A DNA stretch of 44,056 bases from Gemmatimonadales bacterium (GCA_013813435.1 JACCRS010000194.1:1-44056), one strand, 5' to 3'; positions 8,214-17,094 are shown, counted from the first letter of the stretch. The notes: generated from the sequence alone by a model not told the origin. Program-made: numbers and translations.

Positions 8214-9284
8214 ATGGAGAAGATCATCAAGGCGGCGGTCGAGCGCGGTGCGTCCGACCTGCACATCAAGGCTGGTGACGTCTTCCGGGCGCGGATCAAC
8301 GGCAAGCTCGTAGCGCTGACCAAGCAGCGGTTGACGCCGGATCAGACCAAGGCCATTGCTCTCAAGCTGATCACCAGCGAGGAAGACCGGGCCAAGATCG
8401 ATCGGCTGCGTGATTTCGACTGCTCCTGGGGGATGCCGGGTGTGGGCCGCTTTCGCGTCAACGTCCTGCGTCAGCGCTCCTCATTTATGATCGTTATGCG
8501 GGTAATTCCGTTTACCGTTCCCACTATCGAGTCGCTCCGGCTGCCGGATGTGCTCAAGATGCTTGCGGAGGCGGACCGTGGTCTGATTCTGGTATCGGGT
8601 GTGAGCGGCAGCGGAAAGAGCTCCACGGTGGCGGCCATGGTGCACCACATCAACCGCACCCTGCACAAGCATGTCGTCACCATCGAGAACCCCATAGAGT
8701 TTCTCCACCGAGACCTGAGCTGTTCGATCACCCAGCGGGAAGTCGGAGTCGACACCGAGAGCCTGGCGGTGGGCCTCAAGGCTGCGCTGCGTCAGGACCC
8801 CGATGTCGTGGTGCTGGGGGAGATAGCCGATGCCGCCACCATCGACACTGCTCTCAAGGGGGCGGAGACCGGTCACCTGGTCATCGCAACGATCACTACG
8901 CCTGATGTGGTAACCACCATCGAGCGGGTAATTGCCACCTTGCCCGCTGAAGAGCGGGATATCGGCCGTATGCGGTTTTCCGAGGCAGTGCACTCCATAG
9001 TCTCCCAGCAGCTTTTGCCCCTGAAAGGCGACAAGGGCAGGGTGGCGGCGGTTGAAGTGCTCCTTGCCACCCCCGCGGTGCGCGAGTGCCTGAAGGACGC
9101 CAAGACGACATCGCAGGTCAAGCGAATCATGGCCGACGGTCACAAAGAGCTCGGCACTCAAACCTACGATCAGCATCTGGATGAGCTGATCGAGACGGAC
9201 CAAATCACCGAGGATACCAAGCGGGCAGCGCTTGCCACCGCCAATCAGCCGCTGGCCGTCACCAAGCGGACGAAACAGGCCTGA
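8214..9284 (+). CDS. PilT-like type IV pilus ATPase, divergent
   Basis: A hexameric GSPII/PilT-type ATPase of 356 residues, expected at the cytoplasmic base of a type IV pilus. The N-terminal PAS-like domain opens with ASDLHIKAG. Walker A is GVSGSGKSS (about residue 130), the Asp box reads TIENPIEF instead of the usual TIEDPIEF, Walker B is ALRQDPDVVVLGE, and the His box reads AETGHLVIATITT instead of AETGHLVFGTLHT. The AIRNLIRE motif of retraction motors is replaced by SQVKRIMAD. So it is PilT/PilU class but not an orthodox PilT. ATG 8214 is preferred over an in-frame TTG at 8202. No other pilus genes are nearby. Confidence 0.85.
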   Translation: MEKIIKAAVERGASDLHIKAGDVFRARINGKLVALTKQRLTPDQTKAIALKLITSEEDRAKIDRLRDFDCSWGMPGVGRFRVNVLRQRSSFMIVMRVIPFTVPTIESLRLPDVLKMLAEADRGLILVSGVSGSGKSSTVAAMVHHINRTLHKHVVTIENPIEFLHRDLSCSITQREVGVDTESLAVGLKAALRQDPDVVVLGEIADAATIDTALKGAETGHLVIATITTPDVVTTIERVIATLPAEERDIGRMRFSEAVHSIVSQQLLPLKGDKGRVAAVEVLLATPAVRECLKDAKTTSQVKRIMADGHKELGTQTYDQHLDELIETDQITEDTKRAALATANQPLAVTKRTKQA

Positions 9285-9298
9285 CCAGCGGCGGGCGC

Positions 9299-10381
9299 GT
9301 GCCAACCTTGGACGAGACCGCCCGGCTGGTACTGGCGCTCACCCGCGAAGCAGGAACGGTGGAAGCGGCCCAGGCCCGGCAACACGTGGTCCACTACCTG
9401 TTGAGTCTCGGTTACGCCGTAACGACCCAGCGGTTCACGTTCTCCCCATCCAGCCTGCTGGCTTTTCCTGTGTTCGGAGCCGGACTCGGCGGCCTCGCGC
9501 TGGTTTCATATCCCTTTCTATCGTCGGACATTCTGCCCCACTGGGCGGCTCTCGCCGTTTGGTTTACCGGTCTCTTTGCCGTCACGGTGCTCGCGATTGG
9601 CGTGGGCATGGGCTGGGTACCACTGGGTGAGGGGACCCGCGAGGATGCAAATCTGATCGCAACCCGGGGTGGGCTCCCGCCGCGGCGATGGGTGGTGGCC
9701 CACCTCGATACCAAGGCCCAGGGCCATTCGATGGCGGGCCGCCTGGTGGCGGTGTGGGTGGTTGCCGCCGCGGTCATAACACTTTCGGCCATGGCTCTGA
9801 CGCGGCTCAGCGGCGTCCTGTCACCGATCGCCGCGGGAGTTGGTGTTGCCCTCGTGCTGGTTGCCGGCATATTGGCGGGTCGAGGGCGTCTGAAGGGCCG
9901 CTCTCATGGAGGTCGCGATAACGGCACCGGAGTGGTAGCAGCTCTGGCGGCAGCGGCTGAATCAGAGGCGAAGGTCGGCATTCTGATCACCGGGGCGGAG
10001 GAGTTCGGATTGGTCGGAGCAAGGGTTTTTGCACGCTCCTTTCCGGCGGATTCCCCGGCCGAATTCGTAAACGTGGACACGGTAGATCAGGAGGGTACCC
10101 TTTACCTGGTCAGCCACAGCCAAAGCGGGGAGCGGCTCGCTGGAAAGCTGGAGCCCGAGCTCGCGGGGTTGGGCTTGCCGATCCGGCGGCGACGGCTGCC
10201 GCTGGGAATCTTCGTCGATAGCGCACCGCTGTCCCGAGTGGCTCCCGCGGTCACCATAGGAAGGCTCACGTGGCGTACCCTGCAGTGCATCCACACTCCG
10301 GCCGATACCAGCACGGAACTCTCCTACCGCACAGCCGAGCAGGTAGGAAAAGTCATAGCAGGAAGTCGAATTGACCTTTGA
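9299..10381 (+). CDS. Integral-membrane M28-family metallopeptidase
   Basis: A 360-residue zinc aminopeptidase-like protein. The full M28 ligand set can be read in order: HLD (H135, D137), RDNGTG (D207), TGAEEFGL (E234, E235), NVDTVD (D260) and IHTPADT (H332). Four hydrophobic segments are threaded through it: two before the first ligand (about 52-74 and 82-105) and two between H135/D137 and D207 (about 148-169 and 172-194). The catalytic domain is thus split by a helical hairpin, which implies a membrane-embedded protease. GTG start, 14 bases after the PilT-like gene. An intrinsic terminator follows at 10413. Confidence 0.78.
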   Translation: MPTLDETARLVLALTREAGTVEAAQARQHVVHYLLSLGYAVTTQRFTFSPSSLLAFPVFGAGLGGLALVSYPFLSSDILPHWAALAVWFTGLFAVTVLAIGVGMGWVPLGEGTREDANLIATRGGLPPRRWVVAHLDTKAQGHSMAGRLVAVWVVAAAVITLSAMALTRLSGVLSPIAAGVGVALVLVAGILAGRGRLKGRSHGGRDNGTGVVAALAAAAESEAKVGILITGAEEFGLVGARVFARSFPADSPAEFVNVDTVDQEGTLYLVSHSQSGERLAGKLEPELAGLGLPIRRRRLPLGIFVDSAPLSRVAPAVTIGRLTWRTLQCIHTPADTSTELSYRTAEQVGKVIAGSRIDL

Positions 10382-10412
10382 GCAGTTGCCGCATAGCTTT
10401 GCCCGAGGATTC

Positions 10413-10445
10413 AGGAGCCCCCGCAAAGGGGCTCCTTTGTTGTTT
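10413..10445 (+). terminator. Rho-independent terminator in the purA leader
   Basis: A perfect 9-bp stem (10413-10421 with 10428-10436, AGGAGCCCC/GGGGCTCCT) closes a 6-nt loop and is followed by TTGTTGTTT. It ends the M28 peptidase transcript. Only 15 bases separate it from the purA ATG, and those bases hold the purA ribosome binding site, so it must also lie in the purA 5' leader. Confidence 0.85.
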
Positions 10446-10450
10446 CAGAT

Positions 10451-10455
10451 GGGAG
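10451..10455 (+). promoter_or_regulatory. purA ribosome binding site
   Basis: GGGAG, five bases before ATG 10461. Together with the terminator just upstream it shows that the longer in-frame reading from 10371 is not the real start. Confidence 0.7.
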
Positions 10456-10460
10456 CACAC

Positions 10461-11741
10461 ATGTTCGACAAGAAGACTACCTGCGTGGTGGTCGTCGGCG
10501 CGCAGTGGGGAGACGAGGGCAAGGGAAAACTCGTCGATGTTCTCGCCGAGCGAGCCGATTTGGTTGTTCGCTATCAGGGAGGCGCCAACGCAGGCCATAC
10601 CGTAGTCATCGGTGACAGCCGGTTCATTCTCCGCCAGATACCCTCAGGAATTCTTCATCGAAGTGTTACCTGCGTCATCGGCAATGGCGTCGTACTTGAG
10701 CCTGAGAATCTTTTTGCCGAGCTCGACCAGCTGCGGGAGCGTGGGATCGACACCACCAGCCGGCTGTTCGTGTCCGATCGCGCGCACCTGGTTCTGCCGT
10801 ACCACAAGCTGCTCGACGCGGCGAGCGAGAGAAGCCAGAAGCTGGGCACCACCGGTCGCGGCATCGGGCCGGCCTATGAGGACAAGTACGGGCGCAGAGG
10901 AATACGAGTCACCGATCTTCGCCGGGTCGAATGCGCCTCAGCTCTGTTGGCCGAGCGAGTTACCCGGGCCAACCGGCTGCTGGAGATCATGGGCAGCAAT
11001 GAGCGAGCCTCGCTGGAAGATCATGTGAAGTTGCTCGAGCGCCTGGCGCCGCGCCTGCTGCCGCTGACTGCTGATACCGGCCTGATGATCCATCGGGCCA
11101 TACGCGATAGCCGGCGGGTGCTGCTGGAGGGTGCCCAGGGCGCGCTGCTCGACGTGGATCACGGCACCTATCCGTATGTGACCTCGTCCAACACCACTTC
11201 CGGGGGTGCTGCGGTAGGGGCGGGGATCGGCCCTACCGCGATCAACGGAGTCCTCGGAGTGGTTAAAGCCTATACTACTCGTGTGGGCAACGGACCCCTG
11301 CCCACTGAGGCGGAGAGTCCTCAGGGAGAACGTTTGCGTGAGCTGGGCGGCGAGTTCGGCGCGGTAACCGGCCGGGCGCGCAGGTGTGGCTGGTTCGACG
11401 CTACCGTGGTTCGCTACGCGGCCCGCGTCAATGGTTTGACCGGGCTGGCCGTCACCAAGCTGGACGTACTCGACTCCTTCGCCGAAATCCCGGTCGGCGT
11501 GACGTACCGCCTGGACGGCGAGAGCTGTGAAGAGATGCCGAGCGATGTTGATGCGCTCGGTCGAGTGGAGCCGATTTACGAGTTGCACCCCGGGTGGCAG
11601 CGGCCGACGGGCGGGGTGCGGCGGCTGTCCGACCTGCCGCCCGCGGCTCGGGCCTACCTGGATCGGCTGGAAGTGCTCTCAGGAGTTGCCGTCCGGTACG
11701 TCAGCGTGGGGACCAGGCGGGATCAGATCATCGAAGTGTGA
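10461..11741 (+). CDS. purA: Adenylosuccinate synthetase
   Basis: Converts IMP, GTP and aspartate to adenylosuccinate, the first step of the AMP branch. The 426-residue protein has the P-loop-like GAQWGDEGKGK near the N-terminus, GTTGRGIGPAYEDK near 130, and the EGAQGALLDVDHGTYPYVTSSN block near 220. The GARRCGWFD-type segment (GRARRCGWFDATVVRYA) is intact. Start chosen at 10461 because of GGGAG at 10451. The gene ends in a heptamer repeat element whose first unit overlaps the TGA. Confidence 0.97.
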   Translation: MFDKKTTCVVVVGAQWGDEGKGKLVDVLAERADLVVRYQGGANAGHTVVIGDSRFILRQIPSGILHRSVTCVIGNGVVLEPENLFAELDQLRERGIDTTSRLFVSDRAHLVLPYHKLLDAASERSQKLGTTGRGIGPAYEDKYGRRGIRVTDLRRVECASALLAERVTRANRLLEIMGSNERASLEDHVKLLERLAPRLLPLTADTGLMIHRAIRDSRRVLLEGAQGALLDVDHGTYPYVTSSNTTSGGAAVGAGIGPTAINGVLGVVKAYTTRVGNGPLPTEAESPQGERLRELGGEFGAVTGRARRCGWFDATVVRYAARVNGLTGLAVTKLDVLDSFAEIPVGVTYRLDGESCEEMPSDVDALGRVEPIYELHPGWQRPTGGVRRLSDLPPAARAYLDRLEVLSGVAVRYVSVGTRRDQIIEV

Positions 11742-11813
11742 GAACGGTGAACAGTGAACGGCATTCAGGAGAGGTAAGGGGCCCGTTTACCTTTTACTGT
11801 TTACCGTTTACTC
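11738..11813. repeat. Heptamer inverted-repeat element B
   Basis: Left arm contains GTGAGAAC, GTGAACA and GTGAACG from 11738 to 11760. The right arm (about 11784-11813) is the complement of GTAAACG, GTAAACA, GTAAAAG and GTAAACG. An inner hairpin is formed by AGGTAA and TTACCT around GGGGCCCG. It uses A-rich variants (GTRAACG) of the units in element A. The purA TGA lies within the first unit and the next gene starts about 15 bases after the element. Confidence 0.75.
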
Positions 11814-11828
11814 CGCTGGGGGACACCG

Positions 11829-12890
11829 ATGGTTGAGGAGACCAACCTGCTCGTAATCGGCGCCGGCCCCTGCGGGCTCGCGGTAGGCATCGCGGCAAAG
11901 CAGGCCGGAATCCCCTGCGTGATACTCGACCGCCGGACCATTGTGTCCACAATCGAGCGTTACCCGCTCGCCATGACCTTCTTCTCGACGCCCGAGCGGA
12001 TCGAGATCGGTGGCGTGCCGTTTATCGCCAGCCACGAGAAGCCAACCCGGCAGGATGGGCTCATTTACTACCGGCGGGTGGCGGAGCACTACGGACTCGA
12101 TATCCGGCCGGGCGAGGGTGCCGTGGGCGTCACCAGTGGGCTCGCGCGCGGCCCGTTTGCGAGCGAAGGCTTCCAGGTGGATGTGAAGCGCCGCCACGAT
12201 GCAAAGACCTACCTTGCGGGGTCCGTGGTCTTCGCCACCGGATACTACGATAATCCGAACTTCCTCAGGGCCCCGGGCGAAGATCTCCCGCACGTCAGTC
12301 ATTACTTCGTCGAGGGCCACCCGTACTGGCGCCAGCAGGTGGTCGTGATCGGCGCGGGGAATAGCAGCGTGGACGCGGCACTCGAATGCTGGAGAGCGGG
12401 TGCTTCAGTGACACTGGTGCATTTTGGCGAGGGGTTCGACCGCACGGTAAAGGCTTGGGTCCTCCCCGATATAGTTAACCGGGTGAAGGAGGGGAGCATC
12501 GCGGTACGTTGGCGCTCGCGGGTGCACGCGATTACGCCCACTCACGTTGAGATCGTGTCGGACACCGACAGCGCCTTCGAGACGATGCCTGCCGATGCGG
12601 TTCTGGCGATGACAGGCTACCATGCGGACACCTCACTGCTGCAAAGGCTCGGCGTTCCCGTCGACCCGGGAACCGGAGTGCCGGCCCACGATGAATCCAC
12701 TATGTCCACCACCGTGGCCGGATGCTATCTGGCGGGAGTCATTGCCAGCGGCAATGACGCCAACCGGCTTTTCATCGAGAATGCCAGAGGCCATGGGGAG
12801 CTGATAGTGCGCCATCTTCTGCATGCCCGCTCCGGCGTCAGGCCGGCATCCTCTCAGTCCTCTGGTCCCACCGCCGCATCATCGCGATAA
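11829..12890 (+). CDS. ypdA: YpdA-family NAD(P)H:disulfide oxidoreductase (bacillithiol reductase-like)
   Basis: A 353-residue two-dinucleotide-binding flavoprotein. The FAD-binding GAGPCG motif is at residues 11-16; the cysteine in it (C15) matches the single active Cys of YpdA/Bdr enzymes. The NAD(P)H motif is VVVIGAGNSSVDAA near 176-189, and the FATGYYDNPNF and MTGYHADTSLL segments are typical of this family rather than of thioredoxin reductase, which would have a CxxC. YpdA reduces bacillithiol disulfide in Firmicutes; whether this organism makes bacillithiol cannot be told from the window. Its last 53 bases overlap the convergent HD-GYP remnant. Confidence 0.85.
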   Translation: MVEETNLLVIGAGPCGLAVGIAAKQAGIPCVILDRRTIVSTIERYPLAMTFFSTPERIEIGGVPFIASHEKPTRQDGLIYYRRVAEHYGLDIRPGEGAVGVTSGLARGPFASEGFQVDVKRRHDAKTYLAGSVVFATGYYDNPNFLRAPGEDLPHVSHYFVEGHPYWRQQVVVIGAGNSSVDAALECWRAGASVTLVHFGEGFDRTVKAWVLPDIVNRVKEGSIAVRWRSRVHAITPTHVEIVSDTDSAFETMPADAVLAMTGYHADTSLLQRLGVPVDPGTGVPAHDESTMSTTVAGCYLAGVIASGNDANRLFIENARGHGELIVRHLLHARSGVRPASSQSSGPTAASSR

Positions 12891-13790
12891 AGGCCAGGGC
12901 AATGCCGGGGTCGAACTCGACACCGGCTCGCTCACGGATGTACGCCAGCGCCCGCTCCGACTCCCAGGCTGCACGATAGGGACGGTTGGTCCGGAGGGCA
13001 TCGTACACGTCGCAGACATGCACCAGCATGCTGGCGTACTGGGCCCCTCGGGCATCGGGCAGGGCAGGGTATCCTCCTCCGTCCAGCATGACGTGGTGCT
13101 CGTAGGCCACCACCGCCGCGAGCTCCATCGGCTCGGCGCTTGCCAGAAGCATCCGCGCCCCCACTATCGGGTGTTCACGGATAACCAGCCGTTCCGAATC
13201 GGTGAGCTTCCCCGGCTTTACCAGTATCTCTCGAGGTATGGTCTTGCCGAGGTCGTGCAGCAGGCCGGCCACGCCCAGGGCGCGAACTGTAGCACCACCC
13301 AGATCGAGATGCTCGCCGAGGGCATCGCCAGCACCGCCACGTTCATGGAGTGCGTCGTGGTGTACTGGTCGAACTCCTTTAGCTGCAATAGCGGCAGGAC
13401 CATGGCCTGTTCGGCATGCATGGCGATGGACAGCGAGCGGACCACCGCATCGGCCTCGACCATCGGAATCTTGGCACCATTCTGGATTTCCTTGGTGCAC
13501 CCACTCCATCGTTCCCGCTCCTCCCGCAGTGAGTAGCTCAGTGTAGCCACCCGTGCCGGTTCGGTCGCGGCCGACTGACCTTCCGTCAGGGTTATCTGTC
13601 CAAAGCGGATGGCTGATTCACCCACCCATCTGCCATAGATCGGCACTGGGGGCAGGTCGGATGTTCAGACGCACGGCAAGGTGGGAGAGAAACCGGACGA
13701 ATTGATCCGGGTCGACGGTATCGGCGAGCTCGCCCCAAATTGCTGATTCTGCCTCGCTTCCTTGCCACCTCCGCCAGCCCTATCTTCCCC
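12838..13790 (-). pseudogene. HD-GYP c-di-GMP phosphodiesterase gene, frameshifted
   Basis: Reading the minus strand across frames gives an HD-GYP protein. The catalytic half is intact between about 13320 and 12838: LLHDLGK (HD), HPIVGARML, EHHVMLDGGGYP and VCDVYDALRTNRPYRA. The preceding segment (...FDQYTTTHSMNVAVLAM) is in another frame; restoring one base near 13320 joins it as VLAM-ALGEHLDLG. A second break near 13625-13635 separates an upstream stretch (DPDQFVRFLSHLAVRLNIRPAPSADLWQM) from ESAIRFGQITL. No convincing N-terminus is visible upstream. Two independent lesions argue for a pseudogene; assembly errors are the alternative. Confidence 0.8.
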
Positions 13791-13828
13791 TGCTGGTCTC
13801 GATCCTTCCTTAATCGTTTCGGAATACG

Positions 13829-15217
13829 ATGGCTGATACCACCCTGATGGATAAGCTGGTCTCCCTCTGCAAACGCCGTGGGTTCGTCTTCCAGTCGTCC
13901 GAGATTTACGGTGGGCTCGGCTCAGTATGGGACTACGGGCCGCTGGGGGTGGCGCTCAAGAGAAACGTGAAGGACCGCTGGTGGAACTCGATGGTTCACG
14001 CGCGAGATGACATCGAGGGCCTGGACGCTGCGATTCTTATGCATCCCAGGGTCTGGGAAGCATCGGGGCACGTTGCCGGGTTTACCGATCCGTTGGTGGA
14101 CTGCCGCCAATGCAAGAATCGGTTTCGCGCCGATGACCCGCGGATCAAGGGCTCGCCGGGACAACCCGACGCTCAGTGCCCCGTGTGTGGAACCCGCGGG
14201 TCTCTTACCGAGCCCCGGATGTTCAACCTCATGTTCAAGACCTTTATGGGACCGGTGGAGGATTCAGCATCGGTGGTATACCTGCGTCCGGAGACGGCCC
14301 AGGGAATTTACGTTAACTATCTCAACGTGCTTCAGTCCTCAAGGCAGCGAATCCCATTCGGCATTGCGCAGATCGGAAAGGCATTCAGGAACGAGATCAC
14401 GCCGGGGAATTTCATCTTCCGAACCCGTGAGTTCGAGCAGATGGAAATGCAGTTCTTCGTGCAGCCCGGGACTGATGCCGAGTGGTTTGAGCGGTGGCGG
14501 GAATGGCGCATGGGATGGCACCGCTCGCTTGGACTTGACCCGGCCAAGCTCCAGTGGCATCAGCATTCGGGCAGCGAGCTGGCCCACTACGCCAGGGCAG
14601 CTTTCGATATCCAGTATCGTTTTCCCTTCGGCTGGCAGGAAATCGAAGGCATACACAACCGAGGAGATTTCGATCTCGGCCGACACCAGGAGTACTCCGG
14701 CAAGAAGCTCGAGTACTTCGACCAGGCAAAGAACCAGCGCTATCTCCCCAATATCGTCGAGACTTCGGCTGGGGCCGACCGGGTAACACTGACGCTGCTG
14801 GTCGACGCCTACCGCGAGGAGCAGGTGGAGGGGGAGACGCGGGTGGTGCTGGGATTGCACCCGGGGATCGCCCCGATCACTGCCGGAGTGTTTCCGCTGG
14901 TGAAGAAGGACGGGATGCCGGAGCTGGCGGACGCGCTCTACCACGAGCTGCGACGGCAGTTCGCGTGTTTTTACGATGACAGCGGAGCCATTGGACGCCG
15001 GTATCGCCGGATGGACGAGGCGGGCACCCCGTTTGGCCTCACCGTCGACGGTGACACTCTGACGGCGCGCACCGTTACGGTCCGGCATCGTGATTCGATG
15101 CAGCAGGAGCGGGTTGGGTTGGATCGGGTGGCGGGATACCTCAAGGAGAAGCTGGGAGCTGGGAACTGGGAGCTACCCCCCGCTCCCATATCCCAGCTCC
15201 CAGCTCCCGGCTCCTAG
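13829..15217 (+). CDS. glyQS: Glycyl-tRNA synthetase, alpha2 type
   Basis: A 462-residue class II synthetase of the single-chain dimeric kind, not the alpha2-beta2 GlyQ/GlyS type. It shows [14 protein letters not shown] (about 33-46), a zinc-knuckle insertion with C92, C95, C117 and C120, motif 2 around [25 protein letters not shown], and motif 3 near [18 protein letters not shown]. The conserved part ends near KEKLGA. The last ~20 residues ([18 protein letters not shown]) are encoded by the left and right arms of repeat element C, so the tail looks acquired. The TAG stop lies inside the repeat. Confidence 0.95.
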   Translation: MADTTLMDKLVSLCKRRGFVFQSSEIYGGLGSVWDYGPLGVALKRNVKDRWWNSMVHARDDIEGLDAAILMHPRVWEASGHVAGFTDPLVDCRQCKNRFRADDPRIKGSPGQPDAQCPVCGTRGSLTEPRMFNLMFKTFMGPVEDSASVVYLRPETAQGIYVNYLNVLQSSRQRIPFGIAQIGKAFRNEITPGNFIFRTREFEQMEMQFFVQPGTDAEWFERWREWRMGWHRSLGLDPAKLQWHQHSGSELAHYARAAFDIQYRFPFGWQEIEGIHNRGDFDLGRHQEYSGKKLEYFDQAKNQRYLPNIVETSAGADRVTLTLLVDAYREEQVEGETRVVLGLHPGIAPITAGVFPLVKKDGMPELADALYHELRRQFACFYDDSGAIGRRYRRMDEAGTPFGLTVDGDTLTARTVTVRHRDSMQQERVGLDRVAGYLKEKLGAGNWELPPAPISQLPAPGS

Positions 15218-15227
15218 CTCCCGACTC
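15150..15227. repeat. Heptamer inverted-repeat element C, overlapping the glyQS 3' end
   Basis: Left arm 15150-15177 consists of AGCTGGG, AGCTGGG, AACTGGG, AGCTACC. Right arm 15191-15227 consists of TCCCAGC, TCCCAGC, TCCCGGC, TCCTAGC, TCCCGAC. Unit length is again seven but the sequence is GGGAGCT rather than GTRAGCG. It lies within the glyQS reading frame and runs to 2 bases before the next start codon, leaving that gene without a recognisable ribosome binding site. Confidence 0.85.
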
Positions 15228-15229
15228 GC

Positions 15230-15919
15230 ATGCGCCTTTCCGACTTCGAGGCCATGGTTCGCCGCCTGTGCGACGAGGTTCCGGGGGACTTCTTCGAGGG
15301 CATAGCCGAGGTCGTGGTGTCCCCCAGGACACTGCCGCACCCGGAGCGGCCGGACATCTTTACCCTGGGCGAGTGCATTCCCCTGCCGGTCGAGGTGGGC
15401 AGTGGTCTGGATGGCATCCAAAGCCGAGTGGTTCTTTACCACGGCTCCTTTACTGCACTGGGTGGATTACGGGAGGGGTTCGACTGGCGACTGGAGGCAT
15501 GGGAAACTCTCACTCATGAGCTTCGCCACCACCTGGAGTGGAGAGCACACGCTCCCGATCTGGAGGACTTCGACTGGGCGGTCGAGCACAACTTCGCCCG
15601 CCATGATCACGAGCCGTTCGACCTGACTTTCTTCCTCAGTGGGCAGCTTCAGTCGGATGGCAGTTACTGGGTCGAGGACGACGTGTTTCTCGATCGGATC
15701 GTGCGCTCGATCCCCCCGGCTGTAACGTTTGCGTGGCAGGGCCAGGACTACGAGGTGGAGCCGCCGAAGGAAGCGGAGTTGCCTTGCTTCCTGACGGTCG
15801 AGGGCGTGGTGGATCCGCCGCCTGGCGACCTAATCCTTGTTCTCCGGCGCAAACCTGGAGTGCGTGACCTGTTTGCTCCGGGCGGAGTATTCCAGGCGAC
15901 TGTGCAGGTGTCAGGCTAG
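15230..15919 (+). CDS. Zincin-like metallopeptidase family protein
   Basis: A 229-residue soluble protein with no signal peptide. The only strong motif is HELRHH at residues 96-101 in ETLTHELRHHLEW, an HExxH zincin signature, with the acidic DLEDFDW stretch shortly after. This resembles small zincin-like proteins of the PF06262 kind; membership is inferred. The C-terminal third (about 150-229) is rich in beta residues and has no motif I recognise. It begins 12 bases after the glyQS stop, with its upstream region occupied by repeat C. Confidence 0.6.
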   Translation: MRLSDFEAMVRRLCDEVPGDFFEGIAEVVVSPRTLPHPERPDIFTLGECIPLPVEVGSGLDGIQSRVVLYHGSFTALGGLREGFDWRLEAWETLTHELRHHLEWRAHAPDLEDFDWAVEHNFARHDHEPFDLTFFLSGQLQSDGSYWVEDDVFLDRIVRSIPPAVTFAWQGQDYEVEPPKEAELPCFLTVEGVVDPPPGDLILVLRRKPGVRDLFAPGGVFQATVQVSG

Positions 15920-15968
15920 ACGCGTATCTTTTGGGTAATCCAAGCTTTGGTCACCGAAGGGGAAGAAG

Positions 15969-17090
15969 ATGAGTTGGTACTTGATCGCGGTTGCTGCCCT
16001 GCTGGCAAGGCCGGTGGCAGCCCAATCGGGAGACCCCGGCTACCGCGTGGGTGTTGTCAGCGAATCGGGAGACGTGGTCACCTGGCTCAAGCCGGTGAAC
16101 AGCGGTCTCACGGTTGACCGGATAGTGCCGATCGGCATCATGCCCACGGATATAGATGGGCCACACAACATCGCGGTGTCGCCCGATGGAGGAAACTATT
16201 ACATCACGGTGGCTCACGGGACGCCGTTTGGTTCGTTGTGGAAGTTGGCTGCCTCGGGCGACTCACTGCTCGGCCGAGCCCAGGTAGAGCTCTTCCCAAC
16301 CACGATCAGTCTCACGCCGGATGGCCAGTTTGCCTTCGTAGCCAATTCCGACTTTCATGGCGATCACCCGCGGGTCAACGTCGTCTCGGTGGTGCACACC
16401 CCCACAATGAACAAGATCACCGATATCCCCGCCTGCAACATGCCCCACGGTGTAAAGGTTAACCGGGCAGGCACGAGAATCTACGTGTCGTGCATGCACA
16501 GCGATGAGATTCTGCAGCTCGACGCGGGGACATTCAGAGTTGCGCGCCGGGCCCGGACGGGGGAGGGCCATTTCCAGACGGCCACCGGCCCTTCGCATCA
16601 CGGGCCGGCTGCACCGCTCGTCGGAGGTGTGGCCAGGGAATGCTCGCCCACCTTTGTCTCGGTCTCGCCCGACGACAGCCGGCTATATGTGGCCTGCAAC
16701 TACGGCAACAGCCTTCAGGTCTGGGATGAGGCGACCCTGACCTTGATCAAGGAGGTGCCGGTTGGCAAAGGCGCCTACAACGCTGAGCCCTCGCCCGACG
16801 GCAAGCTGATACTCGTCACGAACAAGAAGGAGCAAAGCGTGAGCCTGGTCGACGCCGTGAAGCTGACGGAGGTGGCCCGGATCCGCACCAGCAAGAAGAT
16901 CGTGCACGGCATCGCCTACTCTCCCGATGGACGACTTGCCTACGTCTCCTCCGAATCCATAGGCGCGGACCCTGGCGCGGTGGACGTGATCGATCTCGAT
17001 CGCCGCAGGCTTACAGGAACCATCGCCATACCGGGACAGCCCACCGGCATCACCGTAGCGCTGTCGCCGTCAACCAAAGCCGGACGCTAG
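15969..17090 (+). CDS. Secreted YVTN/YncE-type beta-propeller protein
   Basis: A 373-residue exported protein. An N-terminal signal peptide (WYLIAVAALLARPVAAQS, cleavage after VAA-Q likely) is followed by repeated blades with the (V/I)(S/A)(V/P)(S)PDG pattern: IAVSPDGGNYYIT, ISLTPDGQFAFVANS, VNRAGTRIYVSC, VSPDDSRLYVAC, PSPDGKLILVTN, YSPDGRLAYVSS. Such propellers act as binding or scaffold proteins, sometimes carrying haem d1-like domains; no CxxCH motif is present. GGGGAAG lies just before the ATG. The role cannot be named. Confidence 0.75.
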   Translation: MSWYLIAVAALLARPVAAQSGDPGYRVGVVSESGDVVTWLKPVNSGLTVDRIVPIGIMPTDIDGPHNIAVSPDGGNYYITVAHGTPFGSLWKLAASGDSLLGRAQVELFPTTISLTPDGQFAFVANSDFHGDHPRVNVVSVVHTPTMNKITDIPACNMPHGVKVNRAGTRIYVSCMHSDEILQLDAGTFRVARRARTGEGHFQTATGPSHHGPAAPLVGGVARECSPTFVSVSPDDSRLYVACNYGNSLQVWDEATLTLIKEVPVGKGAYNAEPSPDGKLILVTNKKEQSVSLVDAVKLTEVARIRTSKKIVHGIAYSPDGRLAYVSSESIGADPGAVDVIDLDRRRLTGTIAIPGQPTGITVALSPSTKAGR

Positions 17091-17094
17091 CCCT

